This document shows positions 28,198 through 37,060 of a stretch of 64,000 nt of DNA, piece after piece; position 1 is the stretch's first letter, and every line of letters begins with the position of its first letter. The notes beneath the pieces were generated by a model that searched no databases, was not told the origin of the DNA, and saw only the letters and a list, made by a program, of their open reading frames with translations. Made by a program: the position numbers and the translations under genes. The stretch comes from Gemmatimonadota bacterium (GTDB lineage: Bacteria > Latescibacterota > UBA2968 > GCA-2709665): assembly GCA_028877215.1 (NCBI GenBank), contig JAPPFJ010000006.1:62001-126000 (forward strand), written 5' to 3'.

Positions 28198-30585
28198 TTA
28201 ACGGATCACGACAAACGTGCCGGTCTTGATCTTCCCGGCGCCCGCCGAACCCTCTACGCCGTGCACGGCGTAGAAATAGATTCCCGGGCCCACAAGCGCC
28301 CGGATGGTGGAGTATGGACGGCCGGTCCATCGCGTCTCGCTGGACGCATTGTTCTTCTGACGCAGCACCTGGATCAGCTGCCCGGCCGTATTGAAGATAT
28401 AAATGAACGAGTTGGACGGCACGTTCACGAACCGGATTGAAAGCCCGCCGCCGTACTCGTTGGTGCCGTTGGCCATGTAGGGGTTCGGCACCACCACGAT
28501 ATCTCGTTCCAGCGCGTCGGCGGCCGCCACGAACGGCAGCACGGGCGACCCGCGGTTGACTTGCAGGAAGTTGGAGAACGGACCTTCCTGTCCGTTCTGC
28601 AGGAACTTCTGCGCCCTGGGCGGGAGGTCTGCGAAGGTCTTCGTACCGTCGTTGTTCACCCAATCATCGTGCGGATTCTGGTAAGCCCGAATGCTGTAGT
28701 AATAGAAGAATCCGGCATTGGAACTCGCGTCGGACCAGCCGTACATCCCCGGGCGGTCGGCGCGCCGTCCCTCGCTGGCGGCTTCGGCCAGCGCTTCCGC
28801 CTGGCTTTCGTTGCCCTCCGCGGCGGCCACGGGCCAGTCAGCGCCCGCATCGTACGTGACGCCCGCAGGCAGTGGCCCGCCCACGGGAATGTCGCCGACC
28901 AGCGAGAACGGTCCGGTGGCTGTGAGCGTTCCACGGAGCCCGCGGTAGATGCGGAAGCCGGCCACGTCGGCAGCGCCGTAATCGGGATGAACCGCGCCCT
29001 GAGCTTCGGCGGCCCAGAACAGTTTCACCTTGGCGTTCTCGTCGCTCTTTACGAAGACGTCGACGTCGGGAGGACCATCCGGGATGTCAAAGCCGCTCTG
29101 ATAGGCGAATAACGCGTGTTCAAGGTGCTCCACGATCGCCTGCTCGCCCGAAAGGAAACTGGCCTTATCCGCCGTGAGCGACCACTTCCAGATGTCAATG
29201 GGGCTCTTGCCGGGGCCTGCATACTCGGCGCCGGAGCCGGCCACAAACGCCACCACGACCTTGGCCTTATCGCCCGGACCGAGCGCCCACGGCCCGTAGA
29301 CCTGGGCGTTCGTGAACCCGCCCACCTCGGTGGGGTTGTCCTGTGCGGACGTTGCCGACAACTTGGCAAACGCCTCGGCAGGGGTTTCACCCTCAAGGAC
29401 GGGCTCGTCGTAGTCGGCGGTCGTGCGTACGTTCCACCAACCCTGGTAGACCGGCTGGTCTCCCGCGGGCTGCACGTACTGACCCACGTCGTGCATATTG
29501 AACGCGTGCCTGGGGTCGTCAGGGCTGTCTGCGAAGGCGATTGGCGCCATGCCCACGAATGAATGGGCGGACAATTTGCCGTCGGGGAAGGCCATCTCCT
29601 TCAGGTCGGAGGTCTCGATGTCCTTGATCCACGGGTCTCCGGTGTCTTCCCAGGCCTTGAACGGGCTGTCTCCGTCGAACTGGTAGCTCAGCTTGAGCCC
29701 CTGCGCCCTGGCCGCGCTGATGGCAACCGGCCCGCCGGGGCCGCCATCCACGTAGTTTCCGGCCTCCGTGTACCGGAAGTGATCGTCGAGACCGTCGTCC
29801 AGCCACCGCCACCAGCGGCCGCCGCCCTGGTTGTTGTCGGAGGTTTCGTTAATTTTCCACGTCGCCACGAGCGGAAGGTACACTTCATTGTGCCGGTCGC
29901 TGCCGGTGTTTTCCAGTGTGAATTCCGCGATGACGAAATCGTCGAACATCTGATGGGACCAGTTGTGGACCTTACGGGTAATGGTGATGTCGAACTTGTT
30001 CGTCCACTTGGCGACCAGAATCTCTTCCGCAAACGCATCGTCCGGCGTGTATTCTCCGGGCGAGAAATTCCAGATCAATCTTGGCGGCGCGCTGACGTCA
30101 TTTTCATCCGGTACATTCGCGCCGGGCCAGTAGTTGCTCTCCGGCGTAAACGTCGCGTCACGCTCCTGCTCCCACTGTGTGGCAGCGCCGAGATGCGCCT
30201 CGGGTCCGCTGGATGGGTCATAGACCAGCGAAGTGATATCGACGCTCTTGCCCCTGGGGCCGGTCCAGGCCGCGTCCACGCCGCCGGGCCCCACCACCAT
30301 GATCCAGGTGCCGAAGCCGACCGCGTTGCCGCCCCGGCGGGTATAGTTGGAACTGGCGTTGCTGCTGGGGATGTTGGCCCAGCCGGGATACCAGAACATA
30401 TCCGGCTCTCCCGTCTGCCCGCTTCCCAGATTCCAGCCGCCCATGGTACCGTCCGCGTTCCAACTGATCTGGAGGTGACCCCGGCTGGTGGAAAGCCTCG
30501 GCGAGTCGCTCTGGTCTACCGCCCAGGCGCCTACCGGCAGGAGCAAGCCGCAAACAAGCGCTACAAGCTTGATGCCTGGTTTCAT
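28198..30585 (-). CDS. Large secreted protein with type IX-style C-terminal sorting domain
   Basis: A 795-residue protein with GGGAG before the start and signal peptide MKPGIKLVALVCGLLLPVGAWA. The body is rich in Trp, Gly and Asp with many aromatic β-strand patterns and no recognised catalytic motif. At ~550-600 a fibronectin-like segment includes VAGFRIYRGLRGTLTATG. The final ~90 residues read VVVPNPYMANGTNEYGG, then IRFVNVPSNSFIYIFNTAGQ and GPGIYFYAVHGV, ending KTGTFVVIR. This is the FlgD-Ig-like/T9SS type A pattern. Sits between the TonB receptor and PorV in one operon. Likely a cell-surface or exported partner of the receptor; ligand unknown. Confidence 0.75.
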   Translation of the reverse strand: MKPGIKLVALVCGLLLPVGAWAVDQSDSPRLSTSRGHLQISWNADGTMGGWNLGSGQTGEPDMFWYPGWANIPSSNASSNYTRRGGNAVGFGTWIMVVGPGGVDAAWTGPRGKSVDITSLVYDPSSGPEAHLGAATQWEQERDATFTPESNYWPGANVPDENDVSAPPRLIWNFSPGEYTPDDAFAEEILVAKWTNKFDITITRKVHNWSHQMFDDFVIAEFTLENTGSDRHNEVYLPLVATWKINETSDNNQGGGRWWRWLDDGLDDHFRYTEAGNYVDGGPGGPVAISAARAQGLKLSYQFDGDSPFKAWEDTGDPWIKDIETSDLKEMAFPDGKLSAHSFVGMAPIAFADSPDDPRHAFNMHDVGQYVQPAGDQPVYQGWWNVRTTADYDEPVLEGETPAEAFAKLSATSAQDNPTEVGGFTNAQVYGPWALGPGDKAKVVVAFVAGSGAEYAGPGKSPIDIWKWSLTADKASFLSGEQAIVEHLEHALFAYQSGFDIPDGPPDVDVFVKSDENAKVKLFWAAEAQGAVHPDYGAADVAGFRIYRGLRGTLTATGPFSLVGDIPVGGPLPAGVTYDAGADWPVAAAEGNESQAEALAEAASEGRRADRPGMYGWSDASSNAGFFYYYSIRAYQNPHDDWVNNDGTKTFADLPPRAQKFLQNGQEGPFSNFLQVNRGSPVLPFVAAADALERDIVVVPNPYMANGTNEYGGGLSIRFVNVPSNSFIYIFNTAGQLIQVLRQKNNASSETRWTGRPYSTIRALVGPGIYFYAVHGVEGSAGAGKIKTGTFVVIR

Positions 30586-30648
30586 ACTTGCTTCTCCCTT
30601 TCGATGAACTGGGGGCGGGCAAACCCGCCCCCGGTTGCGTTAACACGT

Positions 30649-33600
30649 TTAGAAGTTGACTTTCAGACCCACGCCCACCTCGCGCGGCTTACCGTAGTAA
30701 CGGGTCAACTCGTTGTAATCGCCGTATGTAAGATAATCCTGGTCGTTCGGCCTGGGGACGTTCAGACCCCAGCGGACGAAGTCGGGATAGGAGCCGCCGA
30801 CGGGACTGTCCTGCTGGTTGAACAGGTTGAAGATCTCCACGTAGAAGACGGCGTTCCGGTGTCCGCCTTCCACGAGCGTCTTCTCAACCTGCAGGTCGGT
30901 CCACGTGCGGATGGGCCTGTGGCGCAACTCCGGCTGCTTTCCGGGCGGCGTGTACCATTGGGGTCTGCCGCTCGTAATCCGCCAGACCAGATTGGTGCGC
31001 AGGCCGCCCACCGCGTGGAACTGGCGCAACCCGGGACCGAAGTCCATGGGCGTGTCCACGTACAGCGAGAGGCTGGACTGGACGCGCAGGTCGGACCCCT
31101 TCGGGTTGAACAGGCGGCCGCCGCCGTACGTGGGCTGCCAAACGCCGTTCATATTGGCCGGCGCGTCGTACGCCTTCTGGATATCCATGAACTCGAAGAT
31201 AACGAATTGATACCTGTTGTTCATGGCGTTGGCCCTGCCTCGCCACCAGTTGGCTATCCGTCTGGAGAGCGCCAGGCGCTCTTCCAGCGTGAAGTCCTTC
31301 CGCACGTAGGCCGAGCCGTTCCACTCCCAGTCGTGATACTGGTCCGGGTTCATTACGTACGTGGAATCCGGATAGAACATGGTGGCATTGGAACCCACGC
31401 GCGCCGTAGACGCCCAGCCGAAGTTGATGGCCGCGTTGAACGAGAAATAGTGGCTGAAGCCCTTGCGCACATGCAACTCGAGCCCTCTCATATCCTGGTA
31501 GGAACTGGGCTTTCGGCCCCAGACCCAGGTCGGGCGCTGCGGCTCGTACCAGTACCGGCTGCCCGATGAAATCTTGCCGATGGCGCTCTTGTAGTAGGCC
31601 GCGATACCCGCCGTATAATCTGCCACGAAGTTCCAGTCGGCGCCCGCCTCGTAAGCCCTGGTACGCGTGAGGGAAACGTAGGGGTTGGCCATGCGGACCT
31701 GGCCATGCAGACCCTGGAACGCGTCCCACGCCACGTGGGCGTCGGGGCCGTTGGCCCGCCACTGCTCGCGGAAGTACTCGAACAGGTCGGGCACTTTGGC
31801 GTAGAGACCGGCCGTGAAGTGGAAGGCCGACCGCTGTGTGATAGGATGGGAGATCCCGAAGCGCGGGCTGAACTGGGTCGCCCACTGCGGGTCGACCGTG
31901 ACCATATCCACGTGTTTGATCAGCCAGCGGTTCTGCGGCGTCTGAAGCTGCGAGACGTTGTAGAACCGATGGTTGGTGTATAACGCGTCGAACCGGATGC
32001 CCGCGTTCATCACCATCCCCTCGAACTCCATCTTGTCCTGCAGATAGAACCCGATCTGGATGGGGTTGATGGGGGCTTTCACGTCGGGCAGATTACCCGA
32101 GTGTGTGATGAAGTCCACGATCCGCTGGCTCGGATTCGGCGAGTTGTAGTTGAGGTAATAGATGCTGAACCGGGTGAGATCAAACCCGCCCTTGACGAAG
32201 TGCCCCTTGGTGACCTGGGACGACACGTCCAGCTTGAGGTTCAGCCGGCTCCGGTCGGCGATGGTGTAATTCGCGACATTGGCGGGCTTCACGTTGAACC
32301 AGCCGTCGAGGTCCTTCTCGCCGAATACCGTTGTGGGAAAACCGAAGCTGTCCTTCGGCCACTTGGTATCCTGGGTGTCTTCCAGCGTTGTGTAGAACGA
32401 CACCCTGGCTTCGTAGAACGTCTTCGGGGATACGGTGTGCGTCAACGACGCGTAGGTGACCCGGTCGGTCACGACGCGTCCTCCCGCGCCGGACCCCTCC
32501 GGCAGGAAGATATTCTGACCGTTGGACGCCCTGTCGCGCTGGGTGTTCGTTCCCCTGTTGTAATATTCCGCCTTGGAGTAGATCTGGCCGATGCTTACCT
32601 TGGCGTCGGCGCCGGGACGGAACGTCAGCTTGGCGTTGCCGCGGAAATCCAGCGGCGTTTCGAGCGTGGGAAAACCGCCGGACATCACGCTGATCAGGCT
32701 GGTGGCGCCAAGGCTCGGGTCGAACGTGGCATTGCGGACGGAGGTGTTCAGCACGTCGGTGGGTTGCCGGGTCCACCGGGCGCTGGCGAAGAAACTGGCC
32801 TGGTCGCCCATCGGCCCGGAGATGCCGCCCTCGATATAGTAACCTTTAACGTCGGTATAGTCCACGGCCCTGTGCGCCAGACCCACCTCGTCGTCGGGCG
32901 TTCCAGGCACGCCGTCTTCGCCGTCGCTCAGGATCACCGTTTCGGCGCGCCACTCACTGTCGTCCCATTTGAGCTTGTCGCGGTGATACGCACTCTCGTA
33001 CAGGTTGGAACCCCAATGTTTCTGGCCCGGGGGCGTGTAGCGGAGATCCCCCCAGCCGCGGAAGTCGCGCCCGCCGTCCTTCGTGATGATCGAGACCGCG
33101 CCGGACTCCAGGTTTCCGTATTCCGCACTCGCGCCGCCGGAAATCACGGTGATTTCCTGAACGGCCGTTTTGGAGGGTCCCGTGAACTGCCGGCCGTAGC
33201 CGTCGTTGTTCGGCAGAACCACGCCGTCCACCATCAGGATCCCGTCCCTGCTGTCGCCACCCCGGATAACGTTGGCATTGGTGAGCTGCACGCCCGGATT
33301 CAACGTAACCAGGTCCGTGACCGACCGCGCCATGGGCAGCGCCTCCAGTTGCTCGACGCCCATCACGTAATGGCTGGTGGTCTTGTCGGGCTCCACCGGC
33401 GGGCGTTCGGCCACCACCACGAGTTCTTCGGCTTCGAGCGCCGTCTCTTTCAACTGGAAATCGACGGTCGTGGTAAAGTCGGCCTGGATTCGCACGTCGG
33501 TCTTCGTGACGGCGTTGTAACCGACCATTGACGCCACCAGCGTAATGTTGCCCGGGTCGACGGAAATGACAAGATAGTATCCGTCCGCATCCGACTGGGC

Positions 33601-33774
33601 GCCCCTGCGCGTGCCTTCGATCACGACGTTCACGCCCGGCAGCGGTTCGCCGGAGGCCGCATCCATGACGCGCCCGGTCAGTTTACCGGTCTGGCCCGCG
33701 AACGCGTCCGTGGTGAAAGCCACAAGCACGAAGAGCGCGACCGGCAAAGCCACAAACAACTTCCATCTGTTCAT
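30649..33774 (-). CDS. TonB-dependent receptor with carboxypeptidase-like N-terminal domain
   Basis: A 1041-residue outer-membrane receptor with GGAGGAGG before the start. Signal peptide to about residue 26. A carboxypeptidase regulatory-like domain follows (TGRVMDAASGEPLPGVNVVI), then a plug (VTDLVTLNPGVQLTNANVIRG, ISGGASAEYGNLESGAVSII) and a barrel up to VGVGLKVNF ending in Phe. This SusC-like layout serves active uptake of oligosaccharides, peptides or chelates with TonB-ExbBD. No SusD partner is present. The co-operonic sorted protein and PorV suggest a linked surface complex. Substrate unknown. Confidence 0.9.
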   Translation of the reverse strand: MNRWKLFVALPVALFVLVAFTTDAFAGQTGKLTGRVMDAASGEPLPGVNVVIEGTRRGAQSDADGYYLVISVDPGNITLVASMVGYNAVTKTDVRIQADFTTTVDFQLKETALEAEELVVVAERPPVEPDKTTSHYVMGVEQLEALPMARSVTDLVTLNPGVQLTNANVIRGGDSRDGILMVDGVVLPNNDGYGRQFTGPSKTAVQEITVISGGASAEYGNLESGAVSIITKDGGRDFRGWGDLRYTPPGQKHWGSNLYESAYHRDKLKWDDSEWRAETVILSDGEDGVPGTPDDEVGLAHRAVDYTDVKGYYIEGGISGPMGDQASFFASARWTRQPTDVLNTSVRNATFDPSLGATSLISVMSGGFPTLETPLDFRGNAKLTFRPGADAKVSIGQIYSKAEYYNRGTNTQRDRASNGQNIFLPEGSGAGGRVVTDRVTYASLTHTVSPKTFYEARVSFYTTLEDTQDTKWPKDSFGFPTTVFGEKDLDGWFNVKPANVANYTIADRSRLNLKLDVSSQVTKGHFVKGGFDLTRFSIYYLNYNSPNPSQRIVDFITHSGNLPDVKAPINPIQIGFYLQDKMEFEGMVMNAGIRFDALYTNHRFYNVSQLQTPQNRWLIKHVDMVTVDPQWATQFSPRFGISHPITQRSAFHFTAGLYAKVPDLFEYFREQWRANGPDAHVAWDAFQGLHGQVRMANPYVSLTRTRAYEAGADWNFVADYTAGIAAYYKSAIGKISSGSRYWYEPQRPTWVWGRKPSSYQDMRGLELHVRKGFSHYFSFNAAINFGWASTARVGSNATMFYPDSTYVMNPDQYHDWEWNGSAYVRKDFTLEERLALSRRIANWWRGRANAMNNRYQFVIFEFMDIQKAYDAPANMNGVWQPTYGGGRLFNPKGSDLRVQSSLSLYVDTPMDFGPGLRQFHAVGGLRTNLVWRITSGRPQWYTPPGKQPELRHRPIRTWTDLQVEKTLVEGGHRNAVFYVEIFNLFNQQDSPVGGSYPDFVRWGLNVPRPNDQDYLTYGDYNELTRYYGKPREVGVGLKVNF

Positions 33775-33804
33775 CTTAAGACCTCCTCCGAAAAGATTCC
33801 GCGG

Positions 33805-34503
33805 CTATTTCCCGCTGAAATAGAACTTAACCCCGGCTCCGAAGTCCAGCATCTGCAGGGGAAACGTCTCGGAAAGCTCCCAGTCTTCCAAGCCCCGAAG
33901 GTCCCCTATCATCATATTGTAACGCGCGCGCAGGTCCACGGCCACGTTGTCGATCACGAATGCCTCGACACCCAGTCCTGCGTTGATGCCGAGCGCGTAC
34001 CGCTGGTCCGTAAACGGCTCAAGTTCGAGGACAAGCTCTCCGGTCTGCCCGGGCCAAAGCAACCCGCTGACGTCGTTCCTGTACCGGTAAAAGCCGCCCC
34101 CCACCGCGACGTACGGGGCGAAACTGCTGGCAGCGAACGGCTGCCCGATCTGCCGCAGTCGGACCAGTGCGTTTACCAGCAGACTGTTGAGGCTCATGTT
34201 GCTCGACGCGTTCGGGCTGGTATGAGCCTTGCCATCGGTCCAGACAAACGTACGGGTCAACAGGCTCCCGTCCGTGAAATTCCCGTGGTGAAACTCCAGT
34301 TCCACGGTGACGTTCGACGCAGGCACGTAGGCCGCGTTCAATCCGAACTTGGAATCGTTGTCGTACCATTCGCCCAGACCGAAGACCGGCACGTTGTAAT
34401 TCGCAAACACGCCGACCCCCCAACTCCCTTCTTGGGCAACTGCAGGCCACGCTGATACCGAGAATACAAGAATCAACAGGCCGACAACCCTGAACACCTT
34501 CAT
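33805..34503 (-). CDS. Small outer-membrane beta-barrel protein
   Basis: A 232-residue protein. The start at 34503 is chosen for its AAGGAGG site and signal peptide MKVFRVVGLLILVFSVSAWP...; the frame continues upstream but without signals. Mature part has alternating amphipathic strands (WGVGVFANYNVPVFGLG, NVTVELEFHHGNF, YALGINAGLGVEAFV, NVAVDLRARYNMMIGDL) and ends GAGVKFYFSGK, as in OmpA/OmpW-like barrels. First gene of the leftward outer-membrane operon, 30 bases ahead of the receptor. Function unknown. Confidence 0.75.
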   Translation of the reverse strand: MKVFRVVGLLILVFSVSAWPAVAQEGSWGVGVFANYNVPVFGLGEWYDNDSKFGLNAAYVPASNVTVELEFHHGNFTDGSLLTRTFVWTDGKAHTSPNASSNMSLNSLLVNALVRLRQIGQPFAASSFAPYVAVGGGFYRYRNDVSGLLWPGQTGELVLELEPFTDQRYALGINAGLGVEAFVIDNVAVDLRARYNMMIGDLRGLEDWELSETFPLQMLDFGAGVKFYFSGK

Positions 34504-34645
34504 AAACACCTCCTTATTAGGAAGATGACTAATCCCCTCCACCCAGCTGTTCATCTGCGATCTGCTTCGAAACAACAAAGACTTGCGAATTGGCATCTGA
34601 TAAAACACCCGCAGTCTGCTCGTTTCTCCACCCCCTCTCGGATAC

Positions 34646-34683
34646 AAAAAAAGGGCGTAACTGTCCGGAAACCGGCAGCGCCC
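34646..34683 (-). terminator. Rho-independent terminator inside the operon leader
   Basis: Read leftward: GGGCG pairs with CGCCC, inside which CTG-CCGG-TTT-CCGG-(A)-CAG forms a second stem with one bulge, followed by seven T. It either ends sucD transcription or attenuates the outer-membrane operon, since a promoter lies upstream of it and the genes lie downstream. Confidence 0.7.
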
Positions 34684-34810
34684 GACTAAAGCCCATCTGC
34701 TTCAATCCTGTAGTTTTTACGATAATATGCTACGCGGTAACAATTTAACATAAGCCAGCCGTTGTAACGCGCAGGTTTGTTTGAGAGCACAACCGCAGGG
34801 TATTCGAGAG

Positions 34811-34839
34811 AAGATATATAACAATTTCTTAAATGTCAA
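34811..34839 (-). promoter_or_regulatory. Sigma-70-like promoter for the outer-membrane operon
   Basis: Minus strand: TTGACA at 34839-34834, 17-base spacer, TATCTT at 34816-34811. The spacer is AT-rich. Transcription would pass the terminator at 34646-34683 before reaching the barrel gene at 34503. Confidence 0.55.
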
Positions 34840-34879
34840 CACTTTTGTAACGTATTTTTTAACGGGTCCGGATACCGAA

Positions 34880-35782
34880 TCAGGCTGTGCGGGCCGCTGC
34901 CGGCCCGGGTCCGGCGCCGAGGACAGAAAGCACCGTTTCTCCGATATCGGCCGGGCTTCCGCAGACGTGGATTCCGGCGTCCATGAGGGCGGCTACTTTT
35001 TCCTCCGCCGTGCCCTTGCCGCCCGAGATAATGGCGCCTGCGTGGCCCATGCGCCTGCCCGGAGGCGCGGTCTGACCGGCGATGAATCCGACGACGGGCT
35101 TGGGGAATGAGTCCCTTGCGAAGTCCGCGGCCTGCTCTTCGGCGCTGCCGCCAATCTCACCGATCATAACAACGCATTCGGTACAGGGGTCCCGCCCGAA
35201 GGCATCGAGACAGTCTATAAAGCTGGTCCCGATGACGGGGTCTCCTCCGATACCCACGCACGTGGACTGACCGAGACCCAGGGCGGTCAACTGAGCGACG
35301 GCTTCGTAGGTCAGCGTACCGCTGCGGGAAATGACACCCACGCTGCCGCTGCGGTGTATTTCGGCCGGCATGATGCCTATTTTGCATCTCCCCGGCGCGA
35401 TGACGCCCGGACAGTTGGGGCCGATAAGCCGGGTGGAGCGGGAACCGAGGTAGTGTTTGACCTTGACCATGTCCAGCACCGGGATGCCTTCGCTGATACA
35501 CACGACCAGGCTGACTCCGGCATCCGCGGCTTCAATGATGGCATCCGCGGAAAACGCCGCGGGCACGAAGACAATCGAGGCGTTGGCGCCCGTGGCGTCA
35601 ACCGCGTCGGAAACCGTGTTGAAAACCGGTACGCCCTCGACCCGGCGGCCGGCCCGGCCCGGCGTGACGCCGGCTACGATCCGGGTGCCGTAGTCCAGCA
35701 TCTGACGCGCGTGAAAGGAACCCTCGCTCCCGGTAATCCCCTGCACGACTACTCGAGTATCGTTATCGATGAAGATGCTCAT
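34880..35782 (-). CDS. sucD: Succinyl-CoA ligase (ADP/GDP-forming) alpha subunit
   Basis: A 300-residue TCA-cycle enzyme subunit, start supported by AGGGA seven bases upstream. N-terminal CoA-binding: [20 protein letters not shown] and [38 protein letters not shown] is near the middle. The phosphorylated active-site His is in [20 protein letters not shown]. Length is normal. It catalyses succinyl-CoA + Pi + NDP to succinate + CoA + NTP together with the beta subunit SucC. The usual sucC neighbour is missing: upstream is rpiA and downstream the outer-membrane leader. Confidence 0.95.
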   Translation of the reverse strand: MSIFIDNDTRVVVQGITGSEGSFHARQMLDYGTRIVAGVTPGRAGRRVEGVPVFNTVSDAVDATGANASIVFVPAAFSADAIIEAADAGVSLVVCISEGIPVLDMVKVKHYLGSRSTRLIGPNCPGVIAPGRCKIGIMPAEIHRSGSVGVISRSGTLTYEAVAQLTALGLGQSTCVGIGGDPVIGTSFIDCLDAFGRDPCTECVVMIGEIGGSAEEQAADFARDSFPKPVVGFIAGQTAPPGRRMGHAGAIISGGKGTAEEKVAALMDAGIHVCGSPADIGETVLSVLGAGPGPAAARTA

Positions 35783-35861
35783 TTCATATCCCTGTTAAAG
35801 GCCATATCCGTCAGGTGTGTTGCTGAGTCTCTTGATGCCGTGAGAGGGTAGAGGTGAGCCG

Positions 35862-35967
35862 GTGGATGAAGTCCTTGCCCTATAGGTTTCTCCAGCTTGC
35901 CTCCGGCCTGAGAAGAATACTCGCAAGGCAGGCAAACTCTCACGTCTTACGTCTTACGTCTACCCCG
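35862..35967 (+). repeat. Dispersed ~100 bp repeat, copy B, overlapping the 3' end of rpiA
   Basis: Plus-strand copy of the element seen reversed at 26929-27020. It ends in tandem CGTCTTA units (35943-35962). The last codons of rpiA (for VDVRRKT) and its stop are encoded by this repeat. Confidence 0.5.
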
Positions 35968-36647
35968 CATTGCGGTCTGCTTCGTTCTTCCAACGTGCCG
36001 TCCGCCTTGCCGATCACGACCTGGTGCGCGAGGCCGACAAAGAGGCCGGATTCAACGACGCCGCAAATCGCGCCGATACGCCGCTCCAGATCCGCGGGGT
36101 CATCGATGGCGCCGAATGCGCAGTCCAGAATGTGGTTGCCGTTGTCCGTAACGAAAGCCCCGTTTTCACTAACGCGCAGACGTGCCCGGCAACCGAGAGC
36201 CTCGAGGTTCAGTCGAACGTACTGCCATCCGAAGGGGACCACTTCCACCGGCAGCGGGAATCCACCGAGGCGATCCTTGAGTTTGGATTCGTCGGCAACG
36301 ATGATTTCACGGTGGCTGGCCGTAGCCACGAGTTTTTCGCGGAACAGGGCGCCGCCGCCGCCTTTGATGAGGTTGAAAGCGGGATCGATCTCGTCCGCGC
36401 CGTCTATAGTCAGGTCTATCCTTATGGTCTCGGCGAAATCGATAAGTGGAATCCCTTCGCGTTCCGCCTGAATCCGGGACTGCTCCGACGTGGGGATCCC
36501 GCGAATCAGAAGGCCCTCGCGAACACGCCCGCCCAGCTTCTGAATTGCGTAATACGCGGTCGATCCGGTCCCCAGACCGACAATCATCCCGTCGTCCACC
36601 AGTTCGGCGGCCCGTTCACCTGCGACCTTTTTGGGGTTGGCAGACAC
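35940..36647 (-). CDS. rpiA: Ribose-5-phosphate isomerase A
   Basis: About 235 residues from a GTG at 36647; a TTG at 36662 would add five residues, and neither has a strong ribosome site. Motifs: VGLGTGSTAYYAI (phosphate loop), DGADEIDPAFNLIKGGGGAL (catalytic Asp and the GGGG loop) and FREKLVATAS with Lys. It interconverts ribose-5-P and ribulose-5-P in the pentose phosphate pathway. The normal C-terminus would be near VIGKADGTLEE; the extra tail is encoded by the repeat that overlaps its end. Cytoplasmic. Confidence 0.92.
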   Translation of the reverse strand: MSANPKKVAGERAAELVDDGMIVGLGTGSTAYYAIQKLGGRVREGLLIRGIPTSEQSRIQAEREGIPLIDFAETIRIDLTIDGADEIDPAFNLIKGGGGALFREKLVATASHREIIVADESKLKDRLGGFPLPVEVVPFGWQYVRLNLEALGCRARLRVSENGAFVTDNGNHILDCAFGAIDDPADLERRIGAICGVVESGLFVGLAHQVVIGKADGTLEERSRPQCGVDVRRKT

Positions 36648-36805
36648 CTTGTTATTTCGCAACGTAGAGCGACCCTGTCAACAGACTGCTATGTTCCCTG
36701 TAAATTTGCGAGCCTGATCCGATTCGCGGAGAATTTATACACTGGCGACCCGTATTGCAAAGATTAATGACCGTGATATACGACCGCCACGGCGTTCGTC
36801 GTCGG

Positions 36806-36959
36806 CTGATCAGCCCGTTGAAAAAGCCCATCCTGGCGACGGCCGGCTCCTGAGTCGAAAACCTGCGTTGCGCTCCCTCGCCGAATCGCTCGATGGGACC
36901 CGGTCTCGCGCCGTGTCTTCGGCCTCGCCTGCAGAGCGCCTTTATCAACGGACTGTCAG
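36806..36959. mobile_element. MITE-like element with imperfect terminal inverted repeats
   Basis: The left end CTGATCAGCCCGTTGAAAAA and the complement of the right end CTGACAGTCCGTTGATAAAG agree at about 19 of 22 aligned positions over their length. The 154-base interior is GC-rich, unlike the AT-rich flanks, and has no transposase. Non-autonomous element or large RNA hairpin are both possible. Confidence 0.5.
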
Positions 36960-36970
36960 ACCAAAAACAA

Positions 36971-36999
36971 TTGACAATCTCGCACGTATACATCATATA
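36971..36999 (+). promoter_or_regulatory. Promoter candidate for the XRE-MBL gene
   Basis: Plus strand TTGACA at 36971-36976, 17-base spacer, CATATA at 36994-36999 (or TATATA two bases on). About 60 bases before the GTG start at 37061. Confidence 0.5.
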
Positions 37000-37060
37000 T
37001 ATGAATAGTCCTGAGATTGACCCTGTCAATTGCCGACAACCTGTGAACGGTGGAGGACAC

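Larger units (their letters stand above)
34504..34879 (-). other. Long AT-rich leader of the outer-membrane operon
   Basis: About 375 bases between sucD and the barrel gene. It holds a promoter (34811-34839) and a hairpin with T-run (34646-34683), leaving ~125 bases of leader before the terminator and ~140 after it. No protein gene is supported. Confidence 0.6.
36648..37060. other. Intergenic region with promoter signals and an inverted-repeat element
   Basis: About 410 bases between divergent rpiA and the XRE-MBL gene. It contains a weak minus-strand promoter candidate for rpiA (TATAAA at 36739-36734, TTGCAA at 36760-36755), a 154-base element with inverted ends (36806-36959) and a plus-strand promoter (36971-36999). 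Confidence 0.5.

Noticed and set aside
29563..31569. Long plus-strand open frame (668 codons) across the sorted-protein and receptor genes
   Set aside because: Shadow of two well-supported minus-strand genes; no recognisable domain and low-complexity Arg/Val/Gly composition.
34690..34810. Known riboswitch in the outer-membrane operon leader
   Set aside because: I compared by eye with cobalamin, cyclic-di-GMP and TPP core motifs and saw none. Only the promoter and terminator layout is supported.
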